In this document: positions 36,109 through 50,108 of the stretch, in pieces
Layout of the letters: the number at the start of each line of letters is the position of its first letter
How positions within the stretch are numbered: position 1 is the stretch's first letter
Assembly: GCA_022316685.1 (NCBI GenBank)
Contig: JAKJHU010000037.1
Location: 421,792-485,791, forward strand
DNA length: 64,000 nt
Direction: 5' to 3'
DNA from: Progne subis subis
Lineage: Eukaryota > Chordata > Aves > Passeriformes > Hirundinidae
The notes under the pieces: model-generated
Database searches by the model: none
What the model was told of the DNA's origin: nothing
The model's input: only the letters and a program-made list of their open reading frames with translations
Position numbers and translations under genes: made by a program

Positions 36109-39100
36109 ATGTGAAGAAAATATAATGAAGACAATATTAATTGGAAATATTTCTGAAAAATATGTAGGTCATATTTTCAATTTCTTTATCATTGTTCATT
36201 TATCCATTTGTATTCCTTGCCTTCAAGGATGATGTCCTGGCTCACCCTATGAGCAAACTACCCATTGCTCTACTCCAAACCAGGTCACTCAGATTCTATT
36301 TACCATGAGGACAAGAGGGTTAGAGCCAGTGTCCATGTTTTATTCCTCAGCCTACAGAGTACAATGTGGGAGTTTTAATTTTTCAGCAAAAGGTATCTCT
36401 GAGAAGTTTGCATATATGGTAAACTTTATTATAGTATTGCTGTGGATATTGTAAATTTTACAAGCTGACATTTCAGGTTTTTGTTCCTTTTAACATGTTA
36501 TTATAAGTACAATAACAAGAAAAACAGTAAATAATAAAAATTAATAAAATTTAGAGCTGTTGAAGTTACTGATAGTAAACTTGAGATGCTGTAGAAAGAA
36601 AATAATCTTCAGAATTTAAAAACTAAGTCATGACACACTTAACTAACAAACAAAAAATGTCTCATGTAGGAGGAACAACAGAACAAAGGGTTGCTCACAG
36701 AAACTTTATAAATGGAAGTTCTTACAATGAAGTCTCACTTTTCCCCTCAGCTCTCATCCTGACTTTTGGAATGAGTGCTCTTACTTCAGAAAAATTTCAC
36801 CCTCATTTTTCTCATACAAATTTGTTTCTGTGAAAACAAATTTACAAATAAGAGCATATGCAGTAAACTGAAACAAGAAAACCCCACAGACTTCTCTTAC
36901 TAGGGTGTTCTGCCAGTCAGAGTTAGTACCTCTCCACCTGAGAGGACTATCTTGCAGAGCCTATAGATTAGGCTATCCTGCAGAATACAAAATTTCCCGT
37001 GTTTCCAAAATACTAAAAATCAGACAGATAGTGTACACTTTAACCATTGCCTAAAATTATTCTCAGACAGTTTTTTTTTCTTACTATATTTTGTGAGTGT
37101 GTAAGCAAGCAATTTTTCATGTTTTCTCCTTTCCTGCTGAACTTTCTGTCAGAACATAAGGTCCTGACTACACACAGTTCAAAACCCAAATTAACAAAAT
37201 GGATTAGAAAGCAGCCTAATGATAATTGTGATCCATGTTCACTCTTACTTCAGATTGCAGAGGAGAATCCACCAATAAGCTAAATTAATTTTGATGGATT
37301 CTCTGCCAGGATTTCACCCATTCTGAAAACAACCTTTAAAATGTGAATTAGCATAACTTGGTCAAATCTTGACTTGTGTTGTTTGCAGGCTAAATAAAAT
37401 AATGGTGAAATACTGTGTCCATTGAAGTAAGTTTCCAAAACCACATCTGAAAGCTCTGGCAAGGGCATCTCAATGCCTCATTCACCGATTCTGTAGGTGA
37501 ATTTACAGTAAAAATTTAACTCAAGTGAAAGAAATGACTGAATTTAGGTCAGATTTAGCTCTCGTCCTAGCCAAGGGAAAAAACCCAACTATTTCACTCC
37601 TGATCATTTTGACCACAACATCCATCTTAATTTCATATCCCACAGTTCTAAACCACTCCTTTGCTTTTTTTGGAAGCCAAACTATCCAAAAGCAAACAAC
37701 AAGAAAACAGGTCTCCTACTGATAATCTCTGAAACTAAATGGAATTATGGTGCAACTTGCTAAACTGAACACAGTATGTCCAAAACACCTCTGGCTGTTC
37801 ATTTATCATCAGGTTACTGTTCTTCAGGTACATATTTCTAAGAGCAGAGGACATTATGAGCTGCTTTGGGATTTTTTTTTCTGTAAAGAGAGGTGCACCA
37901 TGAATTCTGTCTATTTGTCCCACACCAGATATATATTTATGGACCGCTTGTTCTCGAAACTGTTTGAATTTGAGTGTCCTCTCACACATTCTTCCATTTA
38001 GTGACCAAAAAGAAGACAGCTGCCACCTGTCTGGTGATCTGTGGCTTTCCCAGCTCTCTCCTGATTGTTTCCCTGCTAGCTCCACATGGGAAGGTGCAGC
38101 TAGGAACAGGGAACAGGGTTAGAAGTGTAGCAAAATCTTTGCGGTTTTTAATCCCCATGGAAGCTGCACAGGCACAATAAACACAACTTCCATTTACCTT
38201 ATATTAGCCTCAACCTTGCTCCTTCTGGACCTCTAGAGATGGTTGCAGATACTGATCTATCATGACCAGAATAGGAATCTTCAAATAAATACATAACTTA
38301 AAGGAAAACCAGAGTTCTGAGAAATACAGGCCGTGTTTTTCCCCATTTTACTGATATAGCTATATGAATATTCATGTGGTTAGATACGGCTGCAGTGGAA
38401 GATTTCAAGGGAGAACACATTATTTGTGAAAGCTATATCCTGTTCAAATGCAAGTCGTATTATTCAAAGCCACAGAAGGTCAGCTTAACTTACATGCCTG
38501 ATTTTTTTTTCACACTTAGTCACACTTCCATACAGTTGTTATATTTCCTTCATTTTACATGTTCTTTGTCCCTTTGGTAGGGTGCATGGCCCTTTGTATC
38601 ACCTGAGAGGAATGTTGTATCTGGGAAGGTCATAATGTTATTTTCTAAAAATTGTATGGTGCATCTGGTTAAATTTTCTGAGGAGAATTAGTAATAATTT
38701 AAAGCTTGGTGGTCAGTAAATCAAAAAAGAATAAGTATCTCAGGGATCTTAATGCAAAACATCAATCTTTTCATACTGTATTTCTATCAGACTCTAAAGA
38801 GATACACACTATTATTGCTAAACTGTTCTTTACTGTCTTACAATTTGTCTTGCTGAAGCAGATTCGAAAGGGAGTGGCCAAGCTACTGTCAACAATGATT
38901 TGTGCCTTGTGTGAGTTTAGAGTATATATCTCAACCTGTATCCTTGAGAAGTATTACTTTTGAAAGTAGTACCTGGACTCCCAAGACACATTTTTTCACA
39001 GAAAGTAAATTCAGTTCAAATGCTAGTTGCCTAAGAAACACAAGGAATTGTTTTATTAATTGTATTTGTATTAATTTTAAAACATTTGTTCATGAGGAAA

Positions 39101-41275
39101 AACAACACCTTCTGAGTATCTTTGATAATTGTTTCTGTCAGTAATATCTTTAATCACTGTTATTGACATTGTATCTCCCAAATTCGCACAAATTTGTCCC
39201 AGTAGTCTGGCCACTACTGTGCTACACTGTGCTTCTTTAATCCAACAAGCTAGTCAGCTCAGCCATTTCTTGACTGGTCACCTTGAATATTCAAAACAAT
39301 TTTCATGAGGTTAAAGCATTCCCCAGGGGTTACATATTAGGCATACCTCTTTAATGAGTGCCTGTACAGATTATCTGTTCCTGGTCTATTCCATCATGAA
39401 ATTAGGTTTAGAGGAACCAGTTCACTGATGCTCTGTTCCTTCTTGGTTTTCTGGACCCTGTTGAACTTCCCAGCACAATATTTCTAAAAGTCATTGCACT
39501 TGCCCGGAATTTTAGAAAGACATCATGAAGCCCGTATGAGACTGAGAAGAACCTTAGATCTAAATAGTTTAGTTGAATAAATCTTCATCTGCGAATTTTG
39601 CATAAGCCATTTATAATTGTGCTACTTCAACTAGACTATCTAAGAAGACAGTGGTAATACAGTTTGCTTTTCTGTCTGGCTCAGTCAAGTACTCAATTTA
39701 GTACTCAATGGGTATCTCTTTGAAATTCTGTGTCTATGAGCACAGTACAGTGCACAATAAGAACAGTACTTCTGTTTGATACAGTATTTATGACAAAGTG
39801 GCATAAAAAGATCATGTGAAGAGATGAAATATGCAGAATTACAATTAAATACTTGTAGAACTTTCCTTTTCCAGATTTCAGCTAGCCTTAACCCCACCCT
39901 GCCTAGATTATCACTTTTTTTTACCAATGATTTGATTAAATGAGGCATCAGCTACTTGTCATTAGTTTCTAAATATATCTTACATTTCAGCTCAGATTCT
40001 ATCATTTAGTTCCTGGTTATTAGTCATTAACATACGGAGACTGGGTATGCCATATACCCCCATGGTCATAATATTTTTTGGTATGTTGTCTTTACAGTGA
40101 TTTGTTCTTTAATGAGGTTTAAAAGCATATAAAACTTTCCATTTTTTGAGGGGGCAGGATTTCAAAGTCCTGAAATGGCAAGTCAGTACTTTTGTGGGGT
40201 TTTTGGTCTTTTTCTTGTCCCAGGAAAGCCTCTGTGTACTGCTAAATCACTGCCAAAGCTGTGTGAGCTTCAATTTACCCACTCATTGCCAAGAAGATAT
40301 TTGTAGTGAACCAGCATCATGAACTGAGAGAGACACCCTCTCTCAACAAAACTACCACCTCAGCATAAGTAAGCTGATCAATAAGTTAATGGCATGAATC
40401 AATGAAAAAGATTTGGGAGAGATCTTAATTAAAGAAACAACTGCTGATACAAATTATGTTTCCAATGTATTGATGTAGCAGAGGGCATGAGGTTGAACGG
40501 AGATGAGTGCTGATCAATGCCCTGAACATTTGCATTTCTTTTCATCAGAAGCCATCTCCCTTCATCCTTAGGCATACAGGCAGGCACACATGCAGATGCA
40601 CATCACTACCGCCAGCACCTCAGAAGGGCTTTGGTTTCTTTGTCTTTATTGATTCCTATAGCACTTTTCTGGAGGCTATTGTGGTTGCCTCACTTTACAA
40701 GGTGAAATCAAGGTCTCCACAGACTAGATGATGCTCGTCCCTTTAGACCTCCATGGATACTGTCTCAGTATCCTAAATCAGTAAGAAGTGCTTTGCCTCA
40801 ATGTGAACATGACCTACACCTTGTAATGTACAGATGTAATAAGGAAGCGTAAGTGTGACTTTGGCCAGCAATAGTTACACAGAAAATAATGACAATATTC
40901 CCTAATACAAAGGGACAAGCATGAGTGTGTGTTCATGTACACACCTTCAAGAGAGACACAGAAAAACATGGACAAAGGGAGAGAGAGACAGTAAGAGAGC
41001 ATTCTCCACTGGCTGAACGGCATGAACATCTGAAGTCGATAGCTGGTTTCCCCAAGTGATTAAATCCGAGACACAGTTTAAAGAGACATCAATCTGTGAT
41101 GTCAGCAAAGCTCAACATATAGCTAATGGAGCTTCAAAAGATCAATATTCAAACTTGACTTTTTTCATGCTAGAAACTCACACCACTGTGACATATCTTG
41201 CTAGATGCAAAGTAGAATCTATTTTAACTTTGTCACTTCTATTCACATTTTTGTTACACAAGATGTTAGTGTGTC
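36109..41275. other. Unique AT-rich DNA, no gene seen
   Basis: No exon, RNA gene or mobile element recognised. Open frames up to 116 codons (37735-38085, minus) show no domain; that one also begins with GTG. Confidence 0.6.
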
Positions 41276-41399
41276 TGGGGGTTTTTTTGGTTTTGTTTGT
41301 TTGTTGGTTGGTTTGTGTTGTTTGTTTGCTTGGTTTTTTGGTGGTTTTTGTTGTTGTTGTTGGGTTTTTTTTGTTGTTGGTTTTTTTTTTTTTTTTTAA
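41276..41399. repeat. Long T/G low-complexity tract
   Basis: About 124 bp almost only T and G on the + strand: G5T7, TTTG units, GGTT units, (TTG)n near 41350-41362 and T16 at the end. It accounts for most of the window's longest open frame (41056-41535), whose Phe/Val/Gly/Leu-rich middle is translated repeat. Confidence 0.97.
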
Positions 41400-44300
41400 T
41401 TTGGGATGGGAGGAAGCTTTATTCTCTAGGATGCAAAAAAGTAATTTAAACTTTTGCTCAGCTGGTAGCCATGTAATCCATCATATTTTCCTGTCAGGTT
41501 TTATAATTAAGTCAAAAGCAATCCTAAACTGGTGACATAATAATATAATGCTGTGTAGTAATGATTATGCTGCATCCAAAAATATGTTTTCACTGCATAT
41601 GAAAATTGAAGAAATAGAGCAATTTCAATTATCATCATCATAGTAGTATCCTGGGGCAACAATAATAAAAATATCTGATAGGAGAAGAAAGAACTACATT
41701 TTTAGCTACTTAAATCATAACCAAGACTCAGTGAAAAGGCTGAAAAAATGTATAAGTATCTTTCAATGAAATACCAATTTCCTGTGGTTGAATTGCTGGA
41801 TGTTTCACTAGTTGCATTTAAGAGGCCATAGGAAAAACAGAAGAATCTAAAAGATTGAAGTAATTAGCAATACTAATATTATCACTGTTCTTAAATAATA
41901 TCCTATCTAGAGCTAAACTCTAGCATGCATCACATTTATTAGAGAATGATTTTATTGACACATTGCAGTATATGTAAACTGGCTGAATATACAGAAAAAT
42001 GATTTAAATGTTAAGTGAGCTCACTCTTCCAAACGTCAGTTCAAAGACTGGTAGAATTGGAACCCCGGTCTAATCAGGCTTTCCCATTTCCTTCTCCCAC
42101 AAGAAATAAAAGAAAAACAAAACCAAGTCAAATTAAGTTGTTAAATGGTTTAAGGATTTGATATCTTTTGCTGTTAATTTAAAAGGCTGAGCTGCAGCTC
42201 ATTTCTTTTCATCTTTATAGCAAAGCAGAGTGTGACCCCAAGGGTCAGTTAGGATTATCTCTGTGCCTTTCCATTCCATCTTACGTTATTAGTTTACACT
42301 GCAAATGAGAAACTGATGTCAGAAAAATGCCAAACATTATTTATAAATATAGAAAAAGTCAGGGTGAAGTCTGATAGGTCTGTGGCTTAGCATGTAAAGG
42401 TCTCAACAGCAATTAGTAATTAAGACACATCCACTGTAAGGTGGAAACTCTCATTTGAAGAGTAGAAAAATATTTTCTTAGAATGTTGTTAATTTACATG
42501 AAATACAACCCTGAAATGTCAAACACTAAGCATGAAATGTATCAGAAATCCTCAAGAAAATAACCCACAAAAACAAACAAAAATCCAATCAAAAAAATCA
42601 ATTAAAAAAAAATTAGAACAGTGTCCTAATGTAAAAAGAAGTACTGAAGTCATCACTAGTCTTCAGCTGACAAATTTATTAGGAAGTCACTTTACATTTT
42701 TCCATATACTCTGTTTGATTGACCTTAAAATAGTGGTTTTTTGCAGCTTCTATAATTAAGGGTTATAGTTGTATCAAAGTATTGTTAATGGTGTACATAA
42801 AAAGATGCAAACTTTCTCTATCAAGGAAAAGCCATACTAGTCTTATGAAGACTTTTAGTTAATTAGCGTTAGGAAAAATGCCATATGATACAACATTGTA
42901 TTTTTACATTATCACAGAGGAGTGGAAACTACTCATTATACTCATCATTGGAAGAACAATTAAAAAATAGCCAAGGCAGAATTCAAGATTCAAAATACTT
43001 CACGTAGAAATTTACCACTAAGAAAGTGTCAGGGCAAAATAGTTAATAGGCAATGATATTTGAGAAGAAGAATTTGCTCTGGCCTAGCAAAATCCACAGA
43101 ACTTTTATCAAAGTTATTTAAAATCTTGTGCCTTGGTATCAGAGGCTTTATGTGAAAGATGTGCATCCTTTTTTTTTTTTTTTTTTTTATGCATGTCACA
43201 AGTTCTTGGAAAGATGTGTTTGATAAATACACTATGTTTAGGTGATATTGCCCTATGCCATATTGCACTACTAAATCAGAAAGAATGAGGGTCGCACATT
43301 TCAATAGAGATGCTCCATTTGTAGCACGTCTTACTTTTTAACCCCGCCTCTAATGGAGGCAGAAGTTAATGAAATACTGTGACACAGAGGACACGTGCAT
43401 GCACACATATCCTCACAAGGGCGGATCATTAAGGCAAATCAGTAAGTCAGGGATGTCGCATACCCCACTTTTATTAAAGAAACTTTTTTTTTTTTTCCTG
43501 ATCCTTATCAGAAAATAATAAAAAAGAAAAAATAAAAAAAGAAACAGATATCTCTAGCCAATCAAGTGACCAGGTCATTCATTCAAATTTCATTCCAGTG
43601 TGCTTCTCTCATCACCCCCATTTCTAGCCTAGGTCAACCTGCACAGAGAAAGAGTAACAGAAGCCTGTAATATTGACTAAAAACCCTTGTTATGCTTTAA
43701 ATCCCATCTTGTTGAGCACTTAGGGTATTACATGTACTGAAATAATGTTTGTAGATTTTGTACAAATAATTTTGTAGATTTGTGAATTAATTTTGTTTTT
43801 ATTTTGTTCTAATGATTCATTCTCTTCCCTTTCCTATCCACATATGGTATCTCTAGATTCCTGCACTGTAAACCAAGGAAAATCAAATATTTTAGGTTCA
43901 GAAGCTCTGGGGATAGGAATGATCTGGTGGGAATGGGATCAGAGAGAGACAGAATTTCTTCACTCAGTTATGTTGCCAAAGCTGATGGCTCATGTCATTG
44001 TATTCCTGGGTGCTTAACTGCACACAGCTCTTTCCAGCAAGGTTATAATTGTTCCTGTGAACTTTTAGGATAATTTTATAAAATATAGTAGTCGAGTTTT
44101 ATTTGACAACATTACTACAGAGATGTCAAGGAAGATATAAAACATTGAAATTAATTAAAAAAAAAAAAAGTTTAGTTTTGTTTTGTTTTCCAATGAAAAC
44201 ATATGGGAACAGGTAAAAAGAGATAAAAAGACAAGTGTTTTGAGCTTAAAACAGTCTGTGAAGTCCAGTAGGAATTCACTAGGTAATTTTATTTGAGGAG

Positions 44301-44654
44301 TGTGACAAGTGAAGATTAACGCTATTCAAATTGTAAAACAGATTTTAGTCCAAGATACTATAGACTTAATTGGCAGAGACACAAGTGAGGACTGGCAGAA
44401 AGAGGCAGTGGGTCATTAGTATCTCAGCATTTAACTTTCTGGTGTCTCTTCACAAAGTTGCAACTGTGTTTATTAAACCCAAAGGTCATGTATACTGTCC
44501 AAAGGAAAATACGGTTAAAGCATCCAACATGAAATCTACAGCTACACAAAAGTTAGATTTAGAGGTAGGGAATTTTTCTTAGTGCTGGTTATTTACTCAG
44601 GATTTTGGACATTTTTACTCAAATTATACATTATTCCCAGGGTAATTGTTCAGA
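41400..44654. other. Unique AT-rich DNA; T20 and possible conserved block
   Basis: T20 at 43169-43188, T13 at 43484-43496 followed by A-rich DNA, and A13 at 44157-44169. The part 42180-42500 has no simple repeats, with GCAATTAGTAATTAAG-type homeodomain sites near 42408-42423, and could be regulatory. No gene seen. Confidence 0.5.
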
Positions 44655-44718
44655 GTATTTAGACTTTGACGATCCTAGTGGCTACCTTCCAACTCTGGAT
44701 ATTCTATGATTCTATGAA
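44655..44718 (+). mobile_element. CR1 LINE terminal stub, sense
   Basis: Only the last 60 bp or so: GACGATCCTAGTGGCTACC, TTCCAACTCTGGATATTCTA and the perfect double tail ATTCTATGATTCTATGA at 44701-44717. A short but exact tail. Confidence 0.85.
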
Positions 44719-47700
44719 GTTATGAAGAGAACAACAGCAACAAGCTGCTGGAAATCAGTAGGTTTTAGTTTAAATATCACTCTGAGGAACTATTAAGATA
44801 AAAATTGTCTTCAGTACACATCCAAATGTCTGTCAATGTTGCTTGAAGAAGAGCAAAGTGGAGCAGGCCTTTCCCTATCCCTCATGATTGAAGTGAGCTC
44901 CTGAGGAGTTGGCATTAGCAGTATATGGGAACATAATGGTAACAATAAAATGAGACAAGAACAGCTAATCAGTGTTATACAGTGTTGTACAAATTGTCAC
45001 CTTGCAAGGGAGGCTCAAGAGCACTCCCAGAGTAGATGATTTTTCAGATTACATTTCATTACCTGTTACATTGGCTTATACAGCATGTTTCTTTAAATTC
45101 TTTGTGTCACCATAGTGAAGAGGTATCTTTTTACTCTGGCAAACTGTACTGAAAGTCCATCAAAAGCATTGGTGAGTTCATTGTGAGTAAGCTGGAGGCT
45201 TGCTGCATTTAAAGGCCTTAGATGATGGGGATACTGGAGCATGCAGCCACCCCAGGACACCTTTTTACCTCTATTACCTGTGTTGCTTTAGTCTTTGATG
45301 CTCCTACTTTGCAAAGCAGACTATAGGTCTTCCCCATAGTTGGAAGAGGAAAAACTAGTAGAATCTTCAAGTGTTGTTCATTTGGGTAATCTCCCAACCA
45401 AAGCAATCACAAAAATTTGGAGGAGTGATTGATAAATAAAGAATTTGCTCTCTATGTGCACACAAGCTTCCCCACCCTTCAAGATGCCTGATAAGAATTG
45501 CTGGATTAAAGGAGATGGTAGCACAAGCAATTTGCTATGAGAGAAAAGTTTCATCGAAAGCTTAGGACATAAAGATGCACAGAATTAAAGCAGTTCCTGG
45601 AAGATCACATTTGAAATGGACCATACTATGACTTAATTATCATAACAAGAAAAATAATGAGGGCTCTTATGTTATAAGTACATCCAAATTTGCTGGAAGA
45701 TCTTGGTTTCTTGCCTCATTCTCTATGTCACAGAGGGTACCATAGTGACCTACGACAACTCTGTGTGTCACAGCGTCTTTTATATGGAAAGAAGATTTCT
45801 AGAAAAGTTTTCATAAAGCTTTCTTTTATTCAATATTACAATGCAATTTTTCTTTGTGTGCTAAAGTTTTAAATTAAAAATAGTTATTTAAAATGAAAAA
45901 AAAAAAATTACAGTATTACATTTTAAACTGATCAAACTCCCATCTAGTCAATCTAATGGATTTTTGAAAATATTTGATCAGTTTAATTCTTGGACTAACC
46001 CAGATCTGCAATGGTTCGCTGCTGATTGTAAAGTAGTTAGCTATCAACTAATAAAACATAGCACTGTGGAGCAAGACTGAGAACAGTAAGTTTGAAACTA
46101 CGCACCACAACAGCTCAACACACAGAACAATATTCACTTTGCTTTTCAATGCATGCCTATGCACTGCACAGAAAAAAGAACATACAGATTGTCATTCTCA
46201 CCTGTATTCACTTCCCCATATGTAGCACATACAGTATAATAGTCCTCAGAAAGTTTCTGAACTTATTTAACATGTTGTAAGGCTTTTCCTGTGTGAATCT
46301 GTTTGCAGGTTACGAGCTGTGTGTATTGATGAATGCAATAAGTTCAGATTAGGTGCTGTTGTCCTATTAAACCATTAAGCTTTGGTTGGACTTGAATCCT
46401 TTCCAGACAGCACTTAGACACACTTCAGAGGACATAATAATTCAGAAAATGTTACCAAGAGTCAGCATGGATGATGGAACTTTGCTTTTTTTAAGATTAT
46501 GAGACTTCAAATATATGGACATGAGCTGCTTCATGTCACATACCCCTGGGGATCAGAAGACAGACACCTAATAATTTTATTTATAAGCAGAGACACCGCC
46601 CTTTGGGACGTACTAAATATAGAACCAAAAGCAAAATATCATCCACTTCTAAATAGGGTAGTCTGTCTCCTCTTTGTTTTGTTCATTGGCAAGTGGCTGT
46701 TTCAGAATTCCTTTACTACCAGTGAAGAAGTGGCTGAGAATCTGCCTAGAGGTCAGCAAGTAAGTCTTGTGTACTTGCCTGTTTGTCCCTGCAATTCTCA
46801 CTCTGTAAAATCACTTCTCTTCTGCTTTATCATAGACTGAAGAAAAAGACAAATCCTAAATTTGCTTTTAATGAGAGACAGGATCTTTCCTGAGGCCTTG
46901 ATGAACTTGTTAGAGGATGCCTTATTTTTATGTCAGGGATGCTCCAGAAAATGATCTATACAACATAATTCTATTTGTCAATAAAATGTAGAACATAAAG
47001 ATGTATGTGGCTATTGCTTGTTTAATTAAATGTATAAGATACTGCATTATTTTTTTATTAGAACAGTGTTCTAAGGTAAAATTCTACTCAATTACATGTT
47101 CTAATAAAATAGAGCAGCAACAATAAAACACTTCTACTTAGATACACCCAAACCAAAAACATACAGAGCAGCAATAAAACAAAGATGATCCAAGACCAGT
47201 AGGTATTTAAATTTTCAGCCACAGAAGTTATAATTTTTTCCCCGAACCCATTTAAATATTCTGAATGTTATAAACACAACACTCTGCAATCATGTGTATA
47301 TATATATACCTACATATATATATTCATATGTATTGTTTTCAGATAGCAGTTGAAACATTTCAGATGTACCACATTGTCTTACATTACTGGAAGACTACAT
47401 GTGTTTTTCTAGCACTTATTTTTGGAACATGACATAATTTTATTTACAAAAATTACTTGCATGCATTCATCATGAAAAAAATATGAATACTGTTAAAATT
47501 AGCATCTCAGGGTCATCGGATTTTGCTTTTGTTTTGAAGGACATACCCGTTTTATTGAAAGAATAAGTAATCAGCTCTAAATAGTGTATAATTATATCAA
47601 CCGCTCAGGGCATAAAAAATACAGTTCTTACTGAAACTGCTCAAACTACAAAGCTGAGTCTCTTGAACATGACAGAGGTGCAAAAGAGAATTTTAAGCAC

Positions 47701-49454
47701 CAGTGTTTCCTATAATATTTCTTACGGAAAAAGTTGCACTCTGACTCTGAGGGTCTTAGAAGAATTTGATTAAGATAGATATGAGTCTCTCCCTCTTGTT
47801 TGCCAGAGAATAACATAGGTAATGGTCTGACCATACAGAAAGTATATCTGGAGATATATGAAATAGCTCTAGATTGTTTTTACTTCTCAATCCTCATTTC
47901 TCGATGATATTTTTTACAGTACAAAGAAAAAATACAATGTGATATATGAAATACTACTCTATAGAATAAGTATATTTCTCAAAATAGAGCGGTTGTTTTT
48001 AAACAACTTATATGTGTAGCCATTATGATTCCTCAGACCTTTTATTTCATCAACTATCATCTTCAGGGTCTGATTTTATTGGAAACAGTGTGGGGACACT
48101 TTGCAGGACAAATTTTATTAAACTCCATGCCTTGAAAATGTTAGTGTTTTTTGAAGTATGGGAAAAAATATTCTCTTTTTCATAAGTCTACAGAAAGCCA
48201 TCCATAATGATGATCTGAAGGATTAAAAAACGTATATTCAGGGAGTATGGATTTTTAAATATTATTCTCTATTATATTGGGGGCATTCTATGGCTTTCCA
48301 TGTATCATTTCCTCAGAGTATTAGGGAAAAAAAATCACAATGTAGTCTATGTTTTATCTTTTGGACACATTTAAAGTGTGTCCAGTTATCAGGAGAAAGC
48401 CCAATTGGTTTTATGATTTATCAACCTCTGCATTTCAGTCACATGCACACAAAACAATAGTATGACTTGAAATTTGCACAGACTGTCTATATTACACTGC
48501 TATGAATAGATTTATATTTTAGGAAAGTATTTACTCCTACTTACATTTCAAACAGAGACAAAACTCATATTGATTTCTATGAGAAACAAACTTGGATCAA
48601 TTACTAAGATTTTCAAAACCTGAATATAAGTTCCCAAAACCAATGCTCAGTTATATTAAGAAATGGACTGATTTTGAGAAGTACAGAGTGCCAAAATCCA
48701 GTTTTTGGGATTAAAGGTTTTGTGACCTCAATTTTTTTTAATAAAACAGATAATTTTTTTTGTGTATTTAGGGGTGGAGTTTAAGGATCTAAATTTTAGC
48801 TCTGATTTTAAAAAGTTCTTGGCCTAGAAGTTTTGGAGATGTTTTGTTTCACACATTATTGACACCGTGGTTCAGCAAGCGAGATGAATATTATATCCTA
48901 CATTACAGCCCTACTTCTCTACAATTTCTTTTTCAATTGTGTCTGTCGAATATATTTACTTGTGGCTGGTTTTAGTACAAGTTATTCAGATCATAATTCT
49001 TCAATAAATCATAATTCTTCAATAAATCAGTAAAAATGATAGTGCATTTCCATATTAAAAAATTATTTCAATACTATCCCTTCGGCTATATCAGTTTTTA
49101 TCCCTGCACATGTTCTGAAGAGTTTTGCTCCTCTAGTGTTCTCATAAGTGTATATCATTGTTCACAGATTACATTCTTTACACATATACCTATCTCTTTA
49201 TATTTAAATTAATATTAATATTGAAAACTATATTGGTATTGATACAGACAGAGAAAATTATAAGAATTTTATGGAAAACATGTATCATTAGTAAATAACA
49301 TTATATTCTGTAAAAGGTGCTCCTTCCTGTCTTTCAGATGGAAAATCTTAAAGAAACAAAAAGAAGTAAAACAGTATACAAGTATAGACCAGAAATAGCT
49401 TAAAAATGTAAAATTATGAAGTACTGTAGTGAAAGTGTGTGCATGTTTGGACAA
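44719..49454. other. Unique AT-rich DNA, no gene seen
   Basis: A12 at 45896-45907 and TA-rich repeats at about 47294-47330. A 113-codon ATG frame at 46499-46840 shows no domain. An 18-bp tandem duplication at 48991-49026 is listed separately. Confidence 0.6.
48991..49026. repeat. Exact 18-bp tandem duplication
   Basis: The unit TCATAATTCTTCAATAAA occurs twice head to tail with no mismatch, pointing to a recent slippage or duplication event. Confidence 0.95.
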
Positions 49455-50108
49455 ATCTCAGAATGACAGAATTATTGAAGAATTATTGGGTCCAACTCCT
49501 GGCCTTTACAGGACACCCCAAGAGTCACACCATGGGCCTGAGAGCATATTCCGAACACTTCTTGAACTCTGTCAGGCTTGGTGCTGTGACAACTTCTCTG
49601 GGGAGCCTGTTCCAGTGCCCGGCCACTCTCTGGGTGAAAAACCTTTTCCTGATACCCAATGTAAATCTCTCCTGACATAACTTAAGGCCATTCCCTCAGG
49701 TCCTGTCACTGATCGCCAGAGAAAAGAGATATAGAGATGCCCCTCCTCTTCCCCTCACAAGGAAGTTGCGACTGCAATGAGCCTCACCCCTCAGTCTCCA
49801 CCAGGCTGAACAGACCAAGTGACCTCAGCTGCTTCTCATTCATCTTCTCCTCAAGGCCCTTTGCCATCTTCATTGCTCTCATTTGGACACTCTCTAAAAG
49901 TTTAATATCTTTCTTATATTGTGGTGCCCAAAACTGCCCCCAGCACTCGAGGAGAGGCTGCACTAGAGTTCCTGCAGAACTCGAGCAGGACGATCCCCTC
50001 CTTTGACTAGCTGGTGATACGTTGCCTGACACACCCCAGAACGCACTGCTGACTCGTGTTCAAATTTCAGTAAACCAGGATCCCCAGGTTCCTTTCTGCA
50101 ACATGGCT
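49455..50108 (-). mobile_element. CR1 LINE fragment, longest in window, antisense
   Basis: About 650 bp. Reading + from the 3' end: AGAATGACAGAATTATTG, GGTCCAACTCCTGGCC, AACACTTCTTGAACTCTGTC, CTGGGGAGCCTGTTCCAGTG, GGGTGAAAAACCTTTTCCTG, CTTAAGGCCATTCCCTCAGG, CACCAGGCTGAACAGACCAA, GCACTCGAGGAGAGGCTGCA and CCCAGGTTCCTTTCTGCA at about 50083-50100. The minus strand at 49784-50032 keeps an open stretch with the ORF2 C-terminal signature ([17 protein letters not shown] and LRSLGLFSL). It lacks the upstream RT and endonuclease, so it is dead, but it is one of the better preserved copies here. Confidence 0.96.

Noticed and set aside
41056..41535. Longest open frame, 159 codons, with a hydrophobic Phe/Val/Leu-rich middle like a membrane protein
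   Set aside because: Starts with GTG, and the hydrophobic part is the translated T/G repeat at 41276-41399.
46499..46840. 113-codon frame with an ATG start
   Set aside because: No motif, no Kozak context or flanking splice sites that I trust; this length is expected by chance in 64 kb.
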